Source: Planctomycetota bacterium | GTDB lineage: Bacteria > Planctomycetota > UBA8742 > UBA2392 | Assembly (NCBI GenBank): GCA_025993795.1 | Contig: JAMQHL010000049.1 | Coordinates: 62,001-126,000 of the forward strand | Direction of reading: 5' to 3' | DNA length: 64,000 nucleotides | Shown: one piece after another, positions 16,420-25,082 of the stretch | Layout: every line of letters starts with the position of its first letter | Position numbering within the stretch: position 1 is the stretch's first letter | Notes under the pieces: model-generated | What the model was told of the DNA's origin: nothing | The model's database searches: none | Seen by the model: only the letters and a program-made list of their open reading frames with translations | Program-made: the position numbers and the translations under genes

Positions 16420-17505
16420 TCAACCTGCAAGTGCTGCGAGGACCGCTTCGCCCATCTCGCGGGTGCCGACCAGCTTTTCGCCCTCGTTGCCGCGTGCGAT
16501 GTCGGCTGTGCGATAGCCCTTGTCCAGCGCAGCCGCCACGGCGTCGTCAATGGCTGTGCCGACATCCGGGCGCTTTGCGGCGTGGGTGTACATCATGCCC
16601 ACGGTCAGGATCATGGCCAGCGGGTTGGCCTTGCCCTTGCCAACGATGTCGGGTGCGCTGCCGTGCACGGGCTCAAACAGCGGCACACCCGCGCCCAGGC
16701 TGGCGCTTGGCAGCATGCCCAGGCTGCCGGTGATCTGCGCGCCGATATCGCTGAGAATATCGCCGAACATGTTGGGCGCGACAATCACATCAAACTGCTT
16801 TGGCACCGCGACCAGCTGCATGCAACAGTTGTCAACGAACACGTGCTTGAGCGTCACGTCGGCGTACTGCTTGTCATGAAGCTTCTGCATGGTCTCGCGC
16901 CATAGCTGCGTGGCCTCAAGCGCGTTGGCCTTGTCGGCACTGTACACGCTGTTGCGGCGCTGCCGGGCCGCTTCGAATGCGACCTTTCCGATGCGGTCAA
17001 CTTCCCAGGCATGGTACTTCAGAGTGTTGACGCCGTAGCGGCCCTTCTCATCTTCGAAGTACCCGCGCGGTTCACTGAAGTACAACCCGCCTACCAGCTC
17101 ACGCACGATCAGAATGTCGGCACCCTCGATCAGTTCGCGCCGAAGTGGACTGGAGTCAAGCAGCGCCGGCACCGGCTTGACCGGCCGCAGGTTGGCATAC
17201 AGTTCAAATGTCTTGCGCAGGATCAGCTTGGCGCGCTCGGGCCGGTCGGCAGGCGGCGCGTTGTCCCAGCGCGGGTCGCCGAACGGCCCGCACAGGATGG
17301 CGTGGCTGTCGCGGCACAGCTTCAGTGTCGCGTCGGGCAGCGGCGGCAGGCCAAGGTCAACGGCGGCAGCGGCGGCGGGCGCGCTGTCGTGGGTGAGCTT
17401 GACATCGAACTTGCGCGCTGCGGCTTCCATCACCTGGATTGCCGCCTTCGTGATTTCGGGGCCGATGCCGTCACCGGGGATTACCGCCACCTTCAACTCG
17501 GTCAT
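16420..17505 (-). CDS. leuB: 3-isopropylmalate dehydrogenase
   Basis: A 361-residue enzyme of leucine biosynthesis, NAD-dependent oxidative decarboxylation of 3-isopropylmalate. It begins MTELKVAVIPGDGIGPEI with GGAG nine bases upstream; the longer in-frame start at 17622 is not supported. Substrate and metal motifs include LRPVKPVPALLDSSPLR, RELVGGLYFSEPRG, the Lys/Asp pair in VFVDNCCMQLV and NMFGDILSDIGAQITGSLGM, and EPVHGSAPDIVGKGKANPLA for NAD binding. Other leu genes are not in the window. Confidence 0.97.
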   Translation of the reverse strand: MTELKVAVIPGDGIGPEITKAAIQVMEAAARKFDVKLTHDSAPAAAAAVDLGLPPLPDATLKLCRDSHAILCGPFGDPRWDNAPPADRPERAKLILRKTFELYANLRPVKPVPALLDSSPLRRELIEGADILIVRELVGGLYFSEPRGYFEDEKGRYGVNTLKYHAWEVDRIGKVAFEAARQRRNSVYSADKANALEATQLWRETMQKLHDKQYADVTLKHVFVDNCCMQLVAVPKQFDVIVAPNMFGDILSDIGAQITGSLGMLPSASLGAGVPLFEPVHGSAPDIVGKGKANPLAMILTVGMMYTHAAKRPDVGTAIDDAVAAALDKGYRTADIARGNEGEKLVGTREMGEAVLAALAG

Positions 17506-17710
17506 TCGCTGCTCCGGTTTGTCTTTCTGGTCGGCCCATACGCCAAAGTCTGCATCGCCACCGAACGGGTCAGAGCCCGCCGAGAGGCTGTCTTCACGGG
17601 TGCGCCGGATGCTCATGCCCACAACATTACCTTGTGCGCGGGCCGCGCCAAGTGCTGTCGGGCAGGCGCACGGGGAAGCACTTCGGGCGTTTCCGCGTTA
17701 CAATCGTGCC

Positions 17711-19474
17711 ATGATCAACATTCTGGGCATATTCATTGCCATCCTGATCGCCCACTCAACCGGCGGCCACGGGATTCTGGTCGGATGGGAATCCGCGGTC
17801 GCGGTGCTGGTCGCCGTGCCCGTTGTCCTGCTGTTCCATAACAGTGTCGCAAGCCACGTTATCGACCGCTGGCACCTTACCCGGCAGCAGTTCACCGCCG
17901 CCGAGGCGCAAGGCATGACCGAGTACGCGCGCCAACTGGCGCTTGAGCGGGAAGTGTTACAGCGCCGACTGCCGGTGTTTCGCATGGGGACCGACCTGCT
18001 GATCCTGGCGATCTATTTGCTGCTGAGCATCGTTTTCGGCTGGACCGACTTTGTCGGCAAGGTTCTGGGCGTGCCGCAGTACCTGGACCTGCTGCCACAA
18101 TTGCTGCCGTACTTCGGCCTGCTGGCGGCAAGCTGGGTCGGCCAATGGCGCATGGAACACGCGATTCGCGGCAGCGACCTGAGCCTTTCACGCTTCGTAG
18201 GGTTCAACACGCGCGCCAACCTGATGACCGTGGCGCCAATCCTGTTGATCTATGCCGTCTACTGGGCGCTGATCACCTGGGTTCCCGCCGTCAACGACCT
18301 GCGCCAGAGCTTTGAGTTTCTTGAGGTCGCCGTACATCTTGGCCTGGTACTGCTGGTCAGCCTGTTCGTGCCTGTGGTCGTGCGACTGGTCTTGCCGGGT
18401 GGCCCGATGCCCGACGGGCGGCTGCGCCGCAGGCTTGAGACATTTGCCCGCGACCGCGGCTTGCGCATCAACCAGATCATGGTCTGGCGCACCGGCGGCA
18501 GCATGTTCGCCACCGCCTTTGTGATCGGACTGATCAGCCCTTTCCGCTATGTCTTCCTGACCGATGCGCTGCTGCGACGCCTGAGTGAAGACGAAGTCAT
18601 GGCGGTGTTCGCCCACGAACTGGGCCATGTGAAGCACCGTCACCTGTGGTGGCTGCTGGCGTTTGTCGTCAGCTTCAGCGTGATCATGATGGGTTCGACG
18701 CTTGGCCTGAATGTCCTCACCGGCACCGCTGACTACGACATGGTCAGCATGGGGTTGTTGCTGGCGTATGGTTACTTCGTGTTCGGGTACGTTTCGCGCC
18801 GCTTTGAGCGCCAGGCGGATGCATTTGCGGCCAGACACACAAGTCCTGAGCTGATGGCCAGTGTGTTCCTGAAACTCGGGGCCGCAAACCCCGCCGCCAT
18901 GAAGAAAGACGGCTGGCGGCATTTCTGCCTGGAGCGACGAGTGCGTGAGCTGGTGCTGGCGCGCGCCCACCCCGAGGTCGCGCGCATTTTTCGCGCTGAG
19001 CTGCTGCGTGGCGTTGCGATTGCCGTTGGCGCCACGCTGCTGGGCGCGCTGCTGCTGGTACAGCCCATACGGCGCGACGTGGTGACCGGCCTGGCAACCT
19101 ACAGCCTGAATCAATTTGATCGCGAACGCGCAAAGGGAAGTGACGGAGCAAAAGTCGACGCGCTGCGCGAGAAGACCCTGCAACGCACGGCAGCCATGGC
19201 ACGCCTGAGCGAAGACCTTGAGCCCGTCGCGGAGTGGTACACCGGCATCGTCGTTGAACTGTCAGGCGAAGACACCCGCGCATTCGACAAACTGATCGCC
19301 AAGGCTGAAAGCAGGCTGGCGTCTACGACCAACGCCGACGAACGCGCCCGCATTGAGTCGCTGGCGGACCTCTGGAAAGTAAGCAAGGCAGCGGCAGCCC
19401 ACGCCCGCGAGCACGGCACGACGTTTGACGAAGAGTTCATCAAAGAGCGCAAACGTCAGGGCCTCAGCGAGTAG
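17711..19474 (+). CDS. M48-family membrane metalloprotease
   Basis: A 587-residue integral membrane protein with about eight hydrophobic segments. The zinc motif HELGH is at residues 302-306 (VFAHELGHVKHRH) and the third-ligand segment is YVSRRFERQADAFAARHTS, both diagnostic for the Ste24/HtpX (M48) family. It probably cleaves membrane or misfolded proteins. The C-terminal 180 residues are a soluble, charged region. No ribosome-binding site precedes ATG 17711. A TACAAT box lies seven bases before it, which hints at a leaderless transcript. It is divergent from leuB. Confidence 0.9.
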   Translation: MINILGIFIAILIAHSTGGHGILVGWESAVAVLVAVPVVLLFHNSVASHVIDRWHLTRQQFTAAEAQGMTEYARQLALEREVLQRRLPVFRMGTDLLILAIYLLLSIVFGWTDFVGKVLGVPQYLDLLPQLLPYFGLLAASWVGQWRMEHAIRGSDLSLSRFVGFNTRANLMTVAPILLIYAVYWALITWVPAVNDLRQSFEFLEVAVHLGLVLLVSLFVPVVVRLVLPGGPMPDGRLRRRLETFARDRGLRINQIMVWRTGGSMFATAFVIGLISPFRYVFLTDALLRRLSEDEVMAVFAHELGHVKHRHLWWLLAFVVSFSVIMMGSTLGLNVLTGTADYDMVSMGLLLAYGYFVFGYVSRRFERQADAFAARHTSPELMASVFLKLGAANPAAMKKDGWRHFCLERRVRELVLARAHPEVARIFRAELLRGVAIAVGATLLGALLLVQPIRRDVVTGLATYSLNQFDRERAKGSDGAKVDALREKTLQRTAAMARLSEDLEPVAEWYTGIVVELSGEDTRAFDKLIAKAESRLASTTNADERARIESLADLWKVSKAAAAHAREHGTTFDEEFIKERKRQGLSE

Positions 19475-19521
19475 AGATTCCCGACGCCTCCAGCGTCCGT
19501 GCACCCGATGAGCCCCCCACT

Positions 19522-20907
19522 TCAGTCCAGGCGATAGAGGCGGCCGTTGGTGCTGCTGCCTGCGTATACCTTGCCGTTGTAGCTGGCAATGCTGGGCCGT
19601 CCGTCGGCATTGCTGCCCGGCTGTCCGAACTTGCTGCCGGCGGCGCTATAGAGCTGTGTGAACGCCACGCCGTCCGTGCTGCCGTAAATGCGGTCGTTGG
19701 TGCCGTCCCACGCGACCATGTAGTAGTTGCCGTCGGTGTGCTTGATGACGTCCCACATGATGCCGCTGACGCCGGTGATTGCCGTCGTCGTGCTGCCCGG
19801 GTTCACGATGAAGTTGAAAACGCCGGCCTGTCCCCACAGCACCATGTACAGCTTGCTGTCGATCTCTTCGATGCAGGGGATCAAGTTGCCGCCGCTGGTG
19901 CTTGCGACAAAGCCGCTCTGGACCATATTGCTTTCAATCCAGACACCGTCCACGCCGCTCTGAGTGGTCTTGCTGGACCAGATCTTGTTGTCAAGAACGC
20001 CCATGTACTTCAGGCGCGAGTAGCTGCCAGTGCTGACCTGGTCCCACACGCTCGTGCTTGTGTTGTAGCGGTGCAGGGTGCTCTGGCCGCTGTTGTTGCT
20101 GCCGCTGACGTAAAGCTGCCCGCCGAACTGAACGACGTCAAAATTGTGCACCGCGCCGGTTACGCTGGTCTGCAGCGGCACAGTGCTGCCCGGGCTGAAC
20201 TCATACACGTACCCGGGTGCAAGACCGTTCGGGTCGCCGTCGGGCACGTACAGCTTGTTGTTGTAGATTTTCGTGCGCAGATAGCCCTGGCTACCCGAGT
20301 CGTACCGCGCGGTCTGGATGCTGCTGCCATTGAAGTAGTAAATGCCCGCGCCGAAGGGGCTGGCCAGCGGCGCCTGCGCAGCCGCGATGTACAGCTTGCC
20401 ATCGAACTCAACCATGTCGCTGAGCACCAGCATGCCGTTGGGAAGCTGCCCCATGTCAGTGAGTGTCACGCTGGCGGGCAGGCCGCCGCCGCCGCCCTGG
20501 CTTGCGACCACAATCGTCCAGCTTTGCGTGTCGCTGGCCTGGCCATCGCCGCAGAGCAGCGTGACGCTGAAGTTGCCGGCTGCGGTGGGTATCCAGTTCA
20601 CGGCGCCGCTGCCGCTGACGGTCATGCCCGAGGGAGCAGCTGCGAGTGACCATGTCAGCGGGTCGCCCTGAGCGTCGCTGGCAGTGGCTGCGTAGACGTA
20701 AGCGGTACCGACAGTGCCAGCCAGGGATGGGCTGGAGGTGATGGTGGGCGGGGTGTTTATTCCGCCGCCACCACCACCGCCCGAGCCGCCCCCGCCAGGC
20801 CCGACGGGTACGGTGGAAGCTGAGCCGCCGCTGTTGCCACAACCGGCGATGATTAGTCCGAGCAACGTGAAGAGGCAAAGTCCGAGTGCGCGCTGAGGAA
20901 TTAGCAT
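19522..20907 (-). CDS. Secreted lipoprotein with Ig-like domain and repeated beta segments
   Basis: A 461-residue lipoprotein. MLIPQRALGLCLFTLLGL runs into the lipobox IIAGC. A Gly-rich linker follows, then a PPTITSSP...GTAYVYAATASD domain typical of He_PIG/cadherin-like Ig modules (about 60-150), then a C-terminal region (about 150-461) with recurring short strands such as KIYNNKLYVPDG, VQFGGQLYVSGS and ASYNGKVYAGSS that suggests a beta-propeller. The start at 20907 has GGAG nine bases upstream. It is cell-surface or periplasmic. No catalytic motif is seen. Confidence 0.75.
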   Translation of the reverse strand: MLIPQRALGLCLFTLLGLIIAGCGNSGGSASTVPVGPGGGGSGGGGGGGINTPPTITSSPSLAGTVGTAYVYAATASDAQGDPLTWSLAAAPSGMTVSGSGAVNWIPTAAGNFSVTLLCGDGQASDTQSWTIVVASQGGGGGLPASVTLTDMGQLPNGMLVLSDMVEFDGKLYIAAAQAPLASPFGAGIYYFNGSSIQTARYDSGSQGYLRTKIYNNKLYVPDGDPNGLAPGYVYEFSPGSTVPLQTSVTGAVHNFDVVQFGGQLYVSGSNNSGQSTLHRYNTSTSVWDQVSTGSYSRLKYMGVLDNKIWSSKTTQSGVDGVWIESNMVQSGFVASTSGGNLIPCIEEIDSKLYMVLWGQAGVFNFIVNPGSTTTAITGVSGIMWDVIKHTDGNYYMVAWDGTNDRIYGSTDGVAFTQLYSAAGSKFGQPGSNADGRPSIASYNGKVYAGSSTNGRLYRLD

Positions 20908-21145
20908 TGGTCGCTCCGGTCCTAGGTATCCGGAGGCATGCTTGCGTCGTGCCAATGCGTTGGCTTGACCCGAAAGCTACGGTGCAAGACCTGTCATGGT
21001 AGGAAGATGCGCCTACTTGCAGACACCGAAACCAAGTTCTATTGAGCCTGTTAATCGTTCAGAATACGAACGAAAGCTGGCCCGGATTGGCAACGCCGGC
21101 GTCCGTGACGGATGGTGCTCGTGCGAGGGTGAAGCCTGCAAGTCG

Positions 21146-21817
21146 CTAAACAGTTGCTGGAACTTCACCGAACTGCGGATCGACGAAGATGGGTACCGAG
21201 GCCCGCACGCTGCGCTCAACCATCCCGCGCAGTGCCATTACGCCCCACTTGGCCCAGAAGCGGCGGCCTACGCCTTCACTTCGTTCGAACTTTTCCATGT
21301 CCTGGCGGCGCAGATCGACGAATGCGTCGAACTGGCGGATGCCCATGGTGTGCTCTACGGCGACATACTCGTCGAGCATGTCGAGTTCCTTCTTCATGCG
21401 CTGGCTTGAACACAGCACATAGGGGTGAGTACGGCCCTCAACCCTCGTCTCGAAAGGCACGCTGAAGTCGAACGGCACGACCATGCAATCGTTCTGGCCC
21501 ATCAGCACGATATGCAAAGCGCCGGTCCAGGCGTTTTCCTGGATGACCTCTTCCGGCGAGGTGCCGTCGATGAACGTGGCAAACTGCTGCAGCGGCTCAA
21601 GGAAGTTGAAGCGTTCGCAACGGAAGTGCGTGATGCAGTCCAGCTTGCGCTTGAACATATCAGAAATCGCCCGCTTCTGGTCGGGCAGCTTTTCGAGCAG
21701 CCGGGTTTCGGCTGCCTTGAGTTTCGCCTGTTCCAGTGCGAAGTCCGCCTTGGACAGGTACTTTCTGGCGTTCGCGAGGTGGTTCGGAACGCCCATGACA
21801 CGGGCATCAAACTTCAT
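21146..21817 (-). CDS. Hypothetical protein
   Basis: A 223-residue soluble protein that I do not recognise. It begins MKFDARVMGVPNHLANARKY, has a charged helical part (to about residue 65), then a mixed region with HIVLMGQNDCMVVPFDFSVP and a C-terminus ending FVDPQFGEVPATV. There is no signal peptide or membrane segment. An alternative TTG start lies two codons upstream; ATG 21817 has AAGG about seven bases ahead. It is divergent from rplM and shares the intergenic region. Confidence 0.7.
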   Translation of the reverse strand: MKFDARVMGVPNHLANARKYLSKADFALEQAKLKAAETRLLEKLPDQKRAISDMFKRKLDCITHFRCERFNFLEPLQQFATFIDGTSPEEVIQENAWTGALHIVLMGQNDCMVVPFDFSVPFETRVEGRTHPYVLCSSQRMKKELDMLDEYVAVEHTMGIRQFDAFVDLRRQDMEKFERSEGVGRRFWAKWGVMALRGMVERSVRASVPIFVDPQFGEVPATV

Positions 21818-21894
21818 GTGCAACCTTGGCGTCTGCCAAGAGGGTTCGTACAGCTAACCAACACAACGCTTGCGCTACAATAGCTCCCGCCCTG

Positions 21895-21922
21895 TTGACA
21901 GGGTACCCCGCGCTGTTATCTT
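21895..21922 (+). promoter_or_regulatory. Promoter of rplM-rpsI
   Basis: A perfect -35 TTGACA and a -10 TATCTT separated by 16 bases. Transcription would start near 21929, leaving a 50-base leader that contains a GCCCC/GGGGC stem before the ATG of rplM. Confidence 0.75.
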
Positions 21923-21978
21923 CCTCGCCCCTCCGCCTGCGAGCGGGGGCATTGTGTTTGTGGGCAAGCGAGGCAGCA

Positions 21979-22452
21979 ATGGTAGCACTCTCACAGAAGA
22001 CCTGGGTGGCCAAGGCGGTGGACGTAAAGCCGGCTTGGCATGTGATCGACGCGACCGGCCAGATTCTCGGCCGAATGGCAAACAAAATTGCCGTGATGCT
22101 GATGGGCAAGCACAAGGCGACCTATACGGCGCATGTGGACACCGGCGACTTTGTCGTGGTGACCAACGCCGGCAAGCTGGTCGTGACCGGCAAGAAGAAC
22201 AAGCAGAAGATGTACCAGGACTGGTCGGGCTATCCGGGTGGGCGCAAACTGCGCACGTTCGAGCAGGTCATTGAGAAGAACCCAGAGAAGGTCTTGCGCC
22301 TTGCGGTGCGCCGCATGCTGCCCAAGAACAAACTGGGCCGCAAAATGCTCGGCAAGCTCAAGGTCTATGAAGGCGCCGAGCATCCGCACGTCGCCCAGAA
22401 GCCCCAGCCGTATGTAGTGAAGTACGGGCGCAAGGCTTCGCTCGAATCGTAA
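21979..22452 (+). CDS. rplM: 50S ribosomal protein L13
   Basis: A 157-residue L13 protein, slightly longer than the typical 142-150. Signature segments are WHVIDATGQILGRMANKIA, GDFVVVTNAGKLVVTGKK and VRRMLPKNKLGRKMLGKLKV. It is an early assembly protein of the large subunit. The start at 21979 has GAGG upstream and lies about 50 bases after the predicted transcription start. It forms a two-gene operon with rpsI. Confidence 0.98.
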   Translation: MVALSQKTWVAKAVDVKPAWHVIDATGQILGRMANKIAVMLMGKHKATYTAHVDTGDFVVVTNAGKLVVTGKKNKQKMYQDWSGYPGGRKLRTFEQVIEKNPEKVLRLAVRRMLPKNKLGRKMLGKLKVYEGAEHPHVAQKPQPYVVKYGRKASLES

Positions 22453-22494
22453 CAAGCAAGCACGCGCCACATTGGCGCGCATGAGGTGATGCAC

Positions 22495-22890
22495 ATGGCA
22501 GACAATGAACACACCTGGGGCTTGGGCCGCCGCAAGACTGCGGTCGCCCGCGTTCGTATCCGCACGGGCACCGGCAAAATCACAATCAACAAGCGCGACG
22601 CCGACGAGTTTTTTGTCGCGGTGATGCAGCGCAACAGCATTCGCAAACCGTTCAAGGTCACCGACCTGAATGACAAGTTCGACGTGTTCGCCAACGTGCA
22701 CGGCGGCGGCGTGGGTGCTCAGGCCGAAGCCGTTCGGCTCGGTATCAGCCGCGCGCTGATCAAGGTGAACAAGGAACTTGAGCCCAAGCTCAAAGAGCAC
22801 GACCTGCTCACGCGCGACAGCCGCATGAAGGAGCGCAAGAAGTACGGCCTGCGCGGAGCACGCCGCGGCACCCAGTTCAGCAAGCGCTAA
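22495..22890 (+). CDS. rpsI: 30S ribosomal protein S9
   Basis: A 131-residue S9. It contains GLGRRKTAVARVRIRTGTGK near the start, VHGGGVGAQAEAVRLGISRA, and the conserved C-terminal tail GLRGARRGTQFSKR whose last residues contact P-site tRNA. The start at 22495 (MADNEHTWG) is preferred to GTG 22486 or ATG 22489 because GAGGTG lies six bases ahead. It is cotranscribed with rplM. Confidence 0.98.
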   Translation: MADNEHTWGLGRRKTAVARVRIRTGTGKITINKRDADEFFVAVMQRNSIRKPFKVTDLNDKFDVFANVHGGGVGAQAEAVRLGISRALIKVNKELEPKLKEHDLLTRDSRMKERKKYGLRGARRGTQFSKR

Positions 22891-22903
22891 CGCAACCAAA
22901 CTC

Positions 22904-22933
22904 AAAAGCCCCGGCAAACACGCCGGGGCTTTT
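22904..22933 (+). terminator. Rho-independent terminator of rplM-rpsI
   Basis: AAAAGCCCCGGC and GCCGGGGCTTTT form a 12-bp stem with a 6-base loop, ending in TTTT and followed by GCTTTG, 13 bases after rpsI. Confidence 0.9.
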
Positions 22934-22971
22934 GCTTTGACTGCCTGCCCGGCAGTATCGACGATTCAATC

Positions 22972-23751
22972 ATGGGCACAGTCACGGAACCTGAACCCAC
23001 ATTGCGCGGCGACTCGGCTGTGGACGCTCGCGACCAGCAGCGCGGGCCGGCTGTGCGTGCGATGTTTGCCGGCATTGCCGGGCGCTATGACCTGCTGAAC
23101 CGCATCATCTCGGGCGGGCGCGACCAGGCGTGGCGCCGCCGCGCCGTGAAGATGGCGGGTCTCAAGGGCGGCGAGCGCGTGCTGGACGTCTGCTGCGGCA
23201 CCGGCGACCTGGCACTCATGTTCGCATTCGCCAAGCCGTCGCCCGCCGGCGTCACCGCCAGCGACTTCACGCCCGAGATGGTGAAGCTCACGGCGCACAA
23301 GGCCGCCAAGGCGGGCATTGCCATGCCGCTGTGCGTGGCCGACGCGTTGCGCCTGCCGTTTGCCGATGCCAGTTTCGACGTGGTAAGCGTCGGCTACGGC
23401 GTGCGCAACTTTCAGGATATTGACGCCGGCCTGCGCGAACTGGCCCGCGTGCTGAAGCCCGCCGGGCGCGTGGCGATTCTTGAGGCCACGCCCGCGCGCG
23501 GTGTCATCGGCCGCTTCGCCAACTGGTATATCAACCGCGTCGTGCCATGGGTCGGCAACCGGCTGACGCGCAGCAACCACAAGGCGTACAGCTATCTCGC
23601 CGACAGCATACAACTGTTTCCAAACGCCGAGGCCCTGAAGCAGCGCCTGGAGCAGGCGGGGTTCTGCCACGTGCGGTACCGCAAGCTGAACGTGGGAACG
23701 ATGGCAATTCACGTCGGCGAGAAACGCCAAGCGGCAGGAAATGAACCTTGA
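22972..23751 (+). CDS. menG: Demethylmenaquinone methyltransferase (UbiE/MenG family)
   Basis: A 259-residue SAM-dependent methyltransferase. It has FAGIAGRYDLLNRIISGGRD, the SAM motif VLDVCCGTGDLAL, VSVGYGVRNFQDIDAGL, and NHKAYSYLADSIQLFPN, all characteristic of UbiE/MenG. It methylates demethylmenaquinone, or the ubiquinone precursor, in respiratory quinone synthesis. No other quinone genes are nearby, so menaquinone is assumed from the probable phylum. It follows the rpsI terminator and may share a transcript with the following hairpin. Confidence 0.92.
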   Translation: MGTVTEPEPTLRGDSAVDARDQQRGPAVRAMFAGIAGRYDLLNRIISGGRDQAWRRRAVKMAGLKGGERVLDVCCGTGDLALMFAFAKPSPAGVTASDFTPEMVKLTAHKAAKAGIAMPLCVADALRLPFADASFDVVSVGYGVRNFQDIDAGLRELARVLKPAGRVAILEATPARGVIGRFANWYINRVVPWVGNRLTRSNHKAYSYLADSIQLFPNAEALKQRLEQAGFCHVRYRKLNVGTMAIHVGEKRQAAGNEP

Positions 23752-23785
23752 GCAAGCCAGCATGCCAGCCAGTCAAACGGTGTCG

Positions 23786-23831
23786 GCCGCGAAAACGCCA
23801 AAGCATGGCCCTTCTTTGGCGCTTTCGCGGC
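23786..23831 (+). terminator. 18-bp hairpin between menG and accA
   Basis: GCCGCGAAAACGCCAAAG (23786-23803) and CTTTGGCGCTTTCGCGGC (23814-23831) pair with one mismatch around a 10-base loop. It lies 34 bases after menG. No T-tract follows, so termination is possible but not certain. Confidence 0.5.
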
Positions 23832-23887
23832 TGGCAGCAGAGTAAGGCGGACGCGCCGCCGAAGCTGCATGTGTTTCTTTCGGCCGT

Positions 23888-23915
23888 TTGCAGCGTCGGC
23901 TGATCAAGGTAGTCT
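23888..23915 (+). promoter_or_regulatory. Possible accA promoter
   Basis: TTGCAG and TAGTCT with 16-base spacing place a start near 23922, about 18 bases before the accA ATG. The -10 is weak. Confidence 0.35.
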
Positions 23916-23939
23916 TGGCGCGCCAAACGGAGAATACCT

Positions 23940-24929
23940 ATGTCCGGTGTAGACCGCCTGAATGTCCCTGAATTCGAGCGACCGATCGTCGAGCTTGAAA
24001 TGAAGATCGAGGGCATGCGCATGGACCTCGCCACCGCCATCGGCGAGCGCAAAGCCTCGATTGAATCCGACATCAGCGAGTTCGAGAAAGACCTCAAGAA
24101 GCTGATGGAAAGCGTGTTCAGCGGCCTTGACCCGTGGGACCGCGTGCAGCTTTCGCGCCACCCCAACCGGCCCCTGGTCACCGACTACATCAACGTGCTG
24201 ATCGACGACTTTCAGGAACTCAAGGGCGACCGCGCCTACAAGGACGACGCCGCCATCGTCTGCGGCTTCGGCACCTTCGAGGGCAACAAGATCATGGTGA
24301 TGGGCCATCGCAAGGGCCGCACGCTCAAAGAGCGGCTTGAGTGCAACTTCGGCTGTGCGCACCCTGAGGGCTACCGCAAGGCGCTGCGCAAGATGAAGCT
24401 GGCTGAAAAACTGAACCTGCCGATCATTTCGTTCATCAACACGCCCGGCGCTTACCCCGGCATCGAAGCCGAAGAGCGTGGCCAAAGCCAGGCCATCGCC
24501 GAGAACATTCGAGAGATGAGCGGCCTGCGTGTGCCGATCATTACGCTGACCATCGGCGAGGGCGGCAGCGGCGGCGCGCTTGGCATAGGCGTGGGCGACC
24601 GCTACCTGATTATGGAGAACGCGTATTACTCCGTGATCTCGCCCGAGGGTTGCGCCGCGATTCTGTGGCACGATGCCAAGAAGGCCAGCGACGCCGCGCG
24701 AGTGCTGCGTTTGACGCCCAATGACCTGATTGAGCTCGGCATCATGGATGAGATCGTGCCCGAGCCCTTCGGCGGCGCGCACCGTGACCCGCGCAAAGCC
24801 TACGAGTTCGTGCGGCAGTACCTGCTGAAGCATCTGGGCGAGCTCATGGCAATCCCGGTCGAGCAGCTCATGGACCAGCGCTACAAGAAGCTGCGCGGCA
24901 TGGGCAAGTACATCGAAGTGGCGGCGTAA
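23940..24929 (+). CDS. accA: Acetyl-CoA carboxylase carboxyltransferase subunit alpha
   Basis: A 329-residue AccA. It has VQLSRHPNRPLVTDYINVL, the oxyanion and CoA-binding motif GEGGSGGALGIGVGDR, and ENAYYSVISPEGCAAILW. With AccD it transfers carboxyl from biotin to acetyl-CoA to give malonyl-CoA, the first step of fatty acid synthesis. GGAG lies eight bases before ATG 23940. accD is not in the window. The last twelve codons (RGMGKYIEVAA-stop) recur as an isolated fragment at 29909-29947. Confidence 0.97.
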   Translation: MSGVDRLNVPEFERPIVELEMKIEGMRMDLATAIGERKASIESDISEFEKDLKKLMESVFSGLDPWDRVQLSRHPNRPLVTDYINVLIDDFQELKGDRAYKDDAAIVCGFGTFEGNKIMVMGHRKGRTLKERLECNFGCAHPEGYRKALRKMKLAEKLNLPIISFINTPGAYPGIEAEERGQSQAIAENIREMSGLRVPIITLTIGEGGSGGALGIGVGDRYLIMENAYYSVISPEGCAAILWHDAKKASDAARVLRLTPNDLIELGIMDEIVPEPFGGAHRDPRKAYEFVRQYLLKHLGELMAIPVEQLMDQRYKKLRGMGKYIEVAA

Positions 24930-25082
24930 ACCTGGCGCGGCCGGTCAATGACGCTGCTCGCCCACGCGTCGCGCCCAAGTGCGTGCGCCGACCGCCGAGC
25001 GATGGATGCCGAAGCGTTGTTCAGCGCCCACAATCACGGGTTGCCAGGCGCCGGAACGAAGCGGTCACGGAACCAACGCCAC

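Noticed and set aside
17114-17710. N-terminal extension of the M48 protease to 17114
   Set aside because: It would overlap leuB entirely on the opposite strand and lacks family similarity; the membrane protein begins naturally at ATG 17711.
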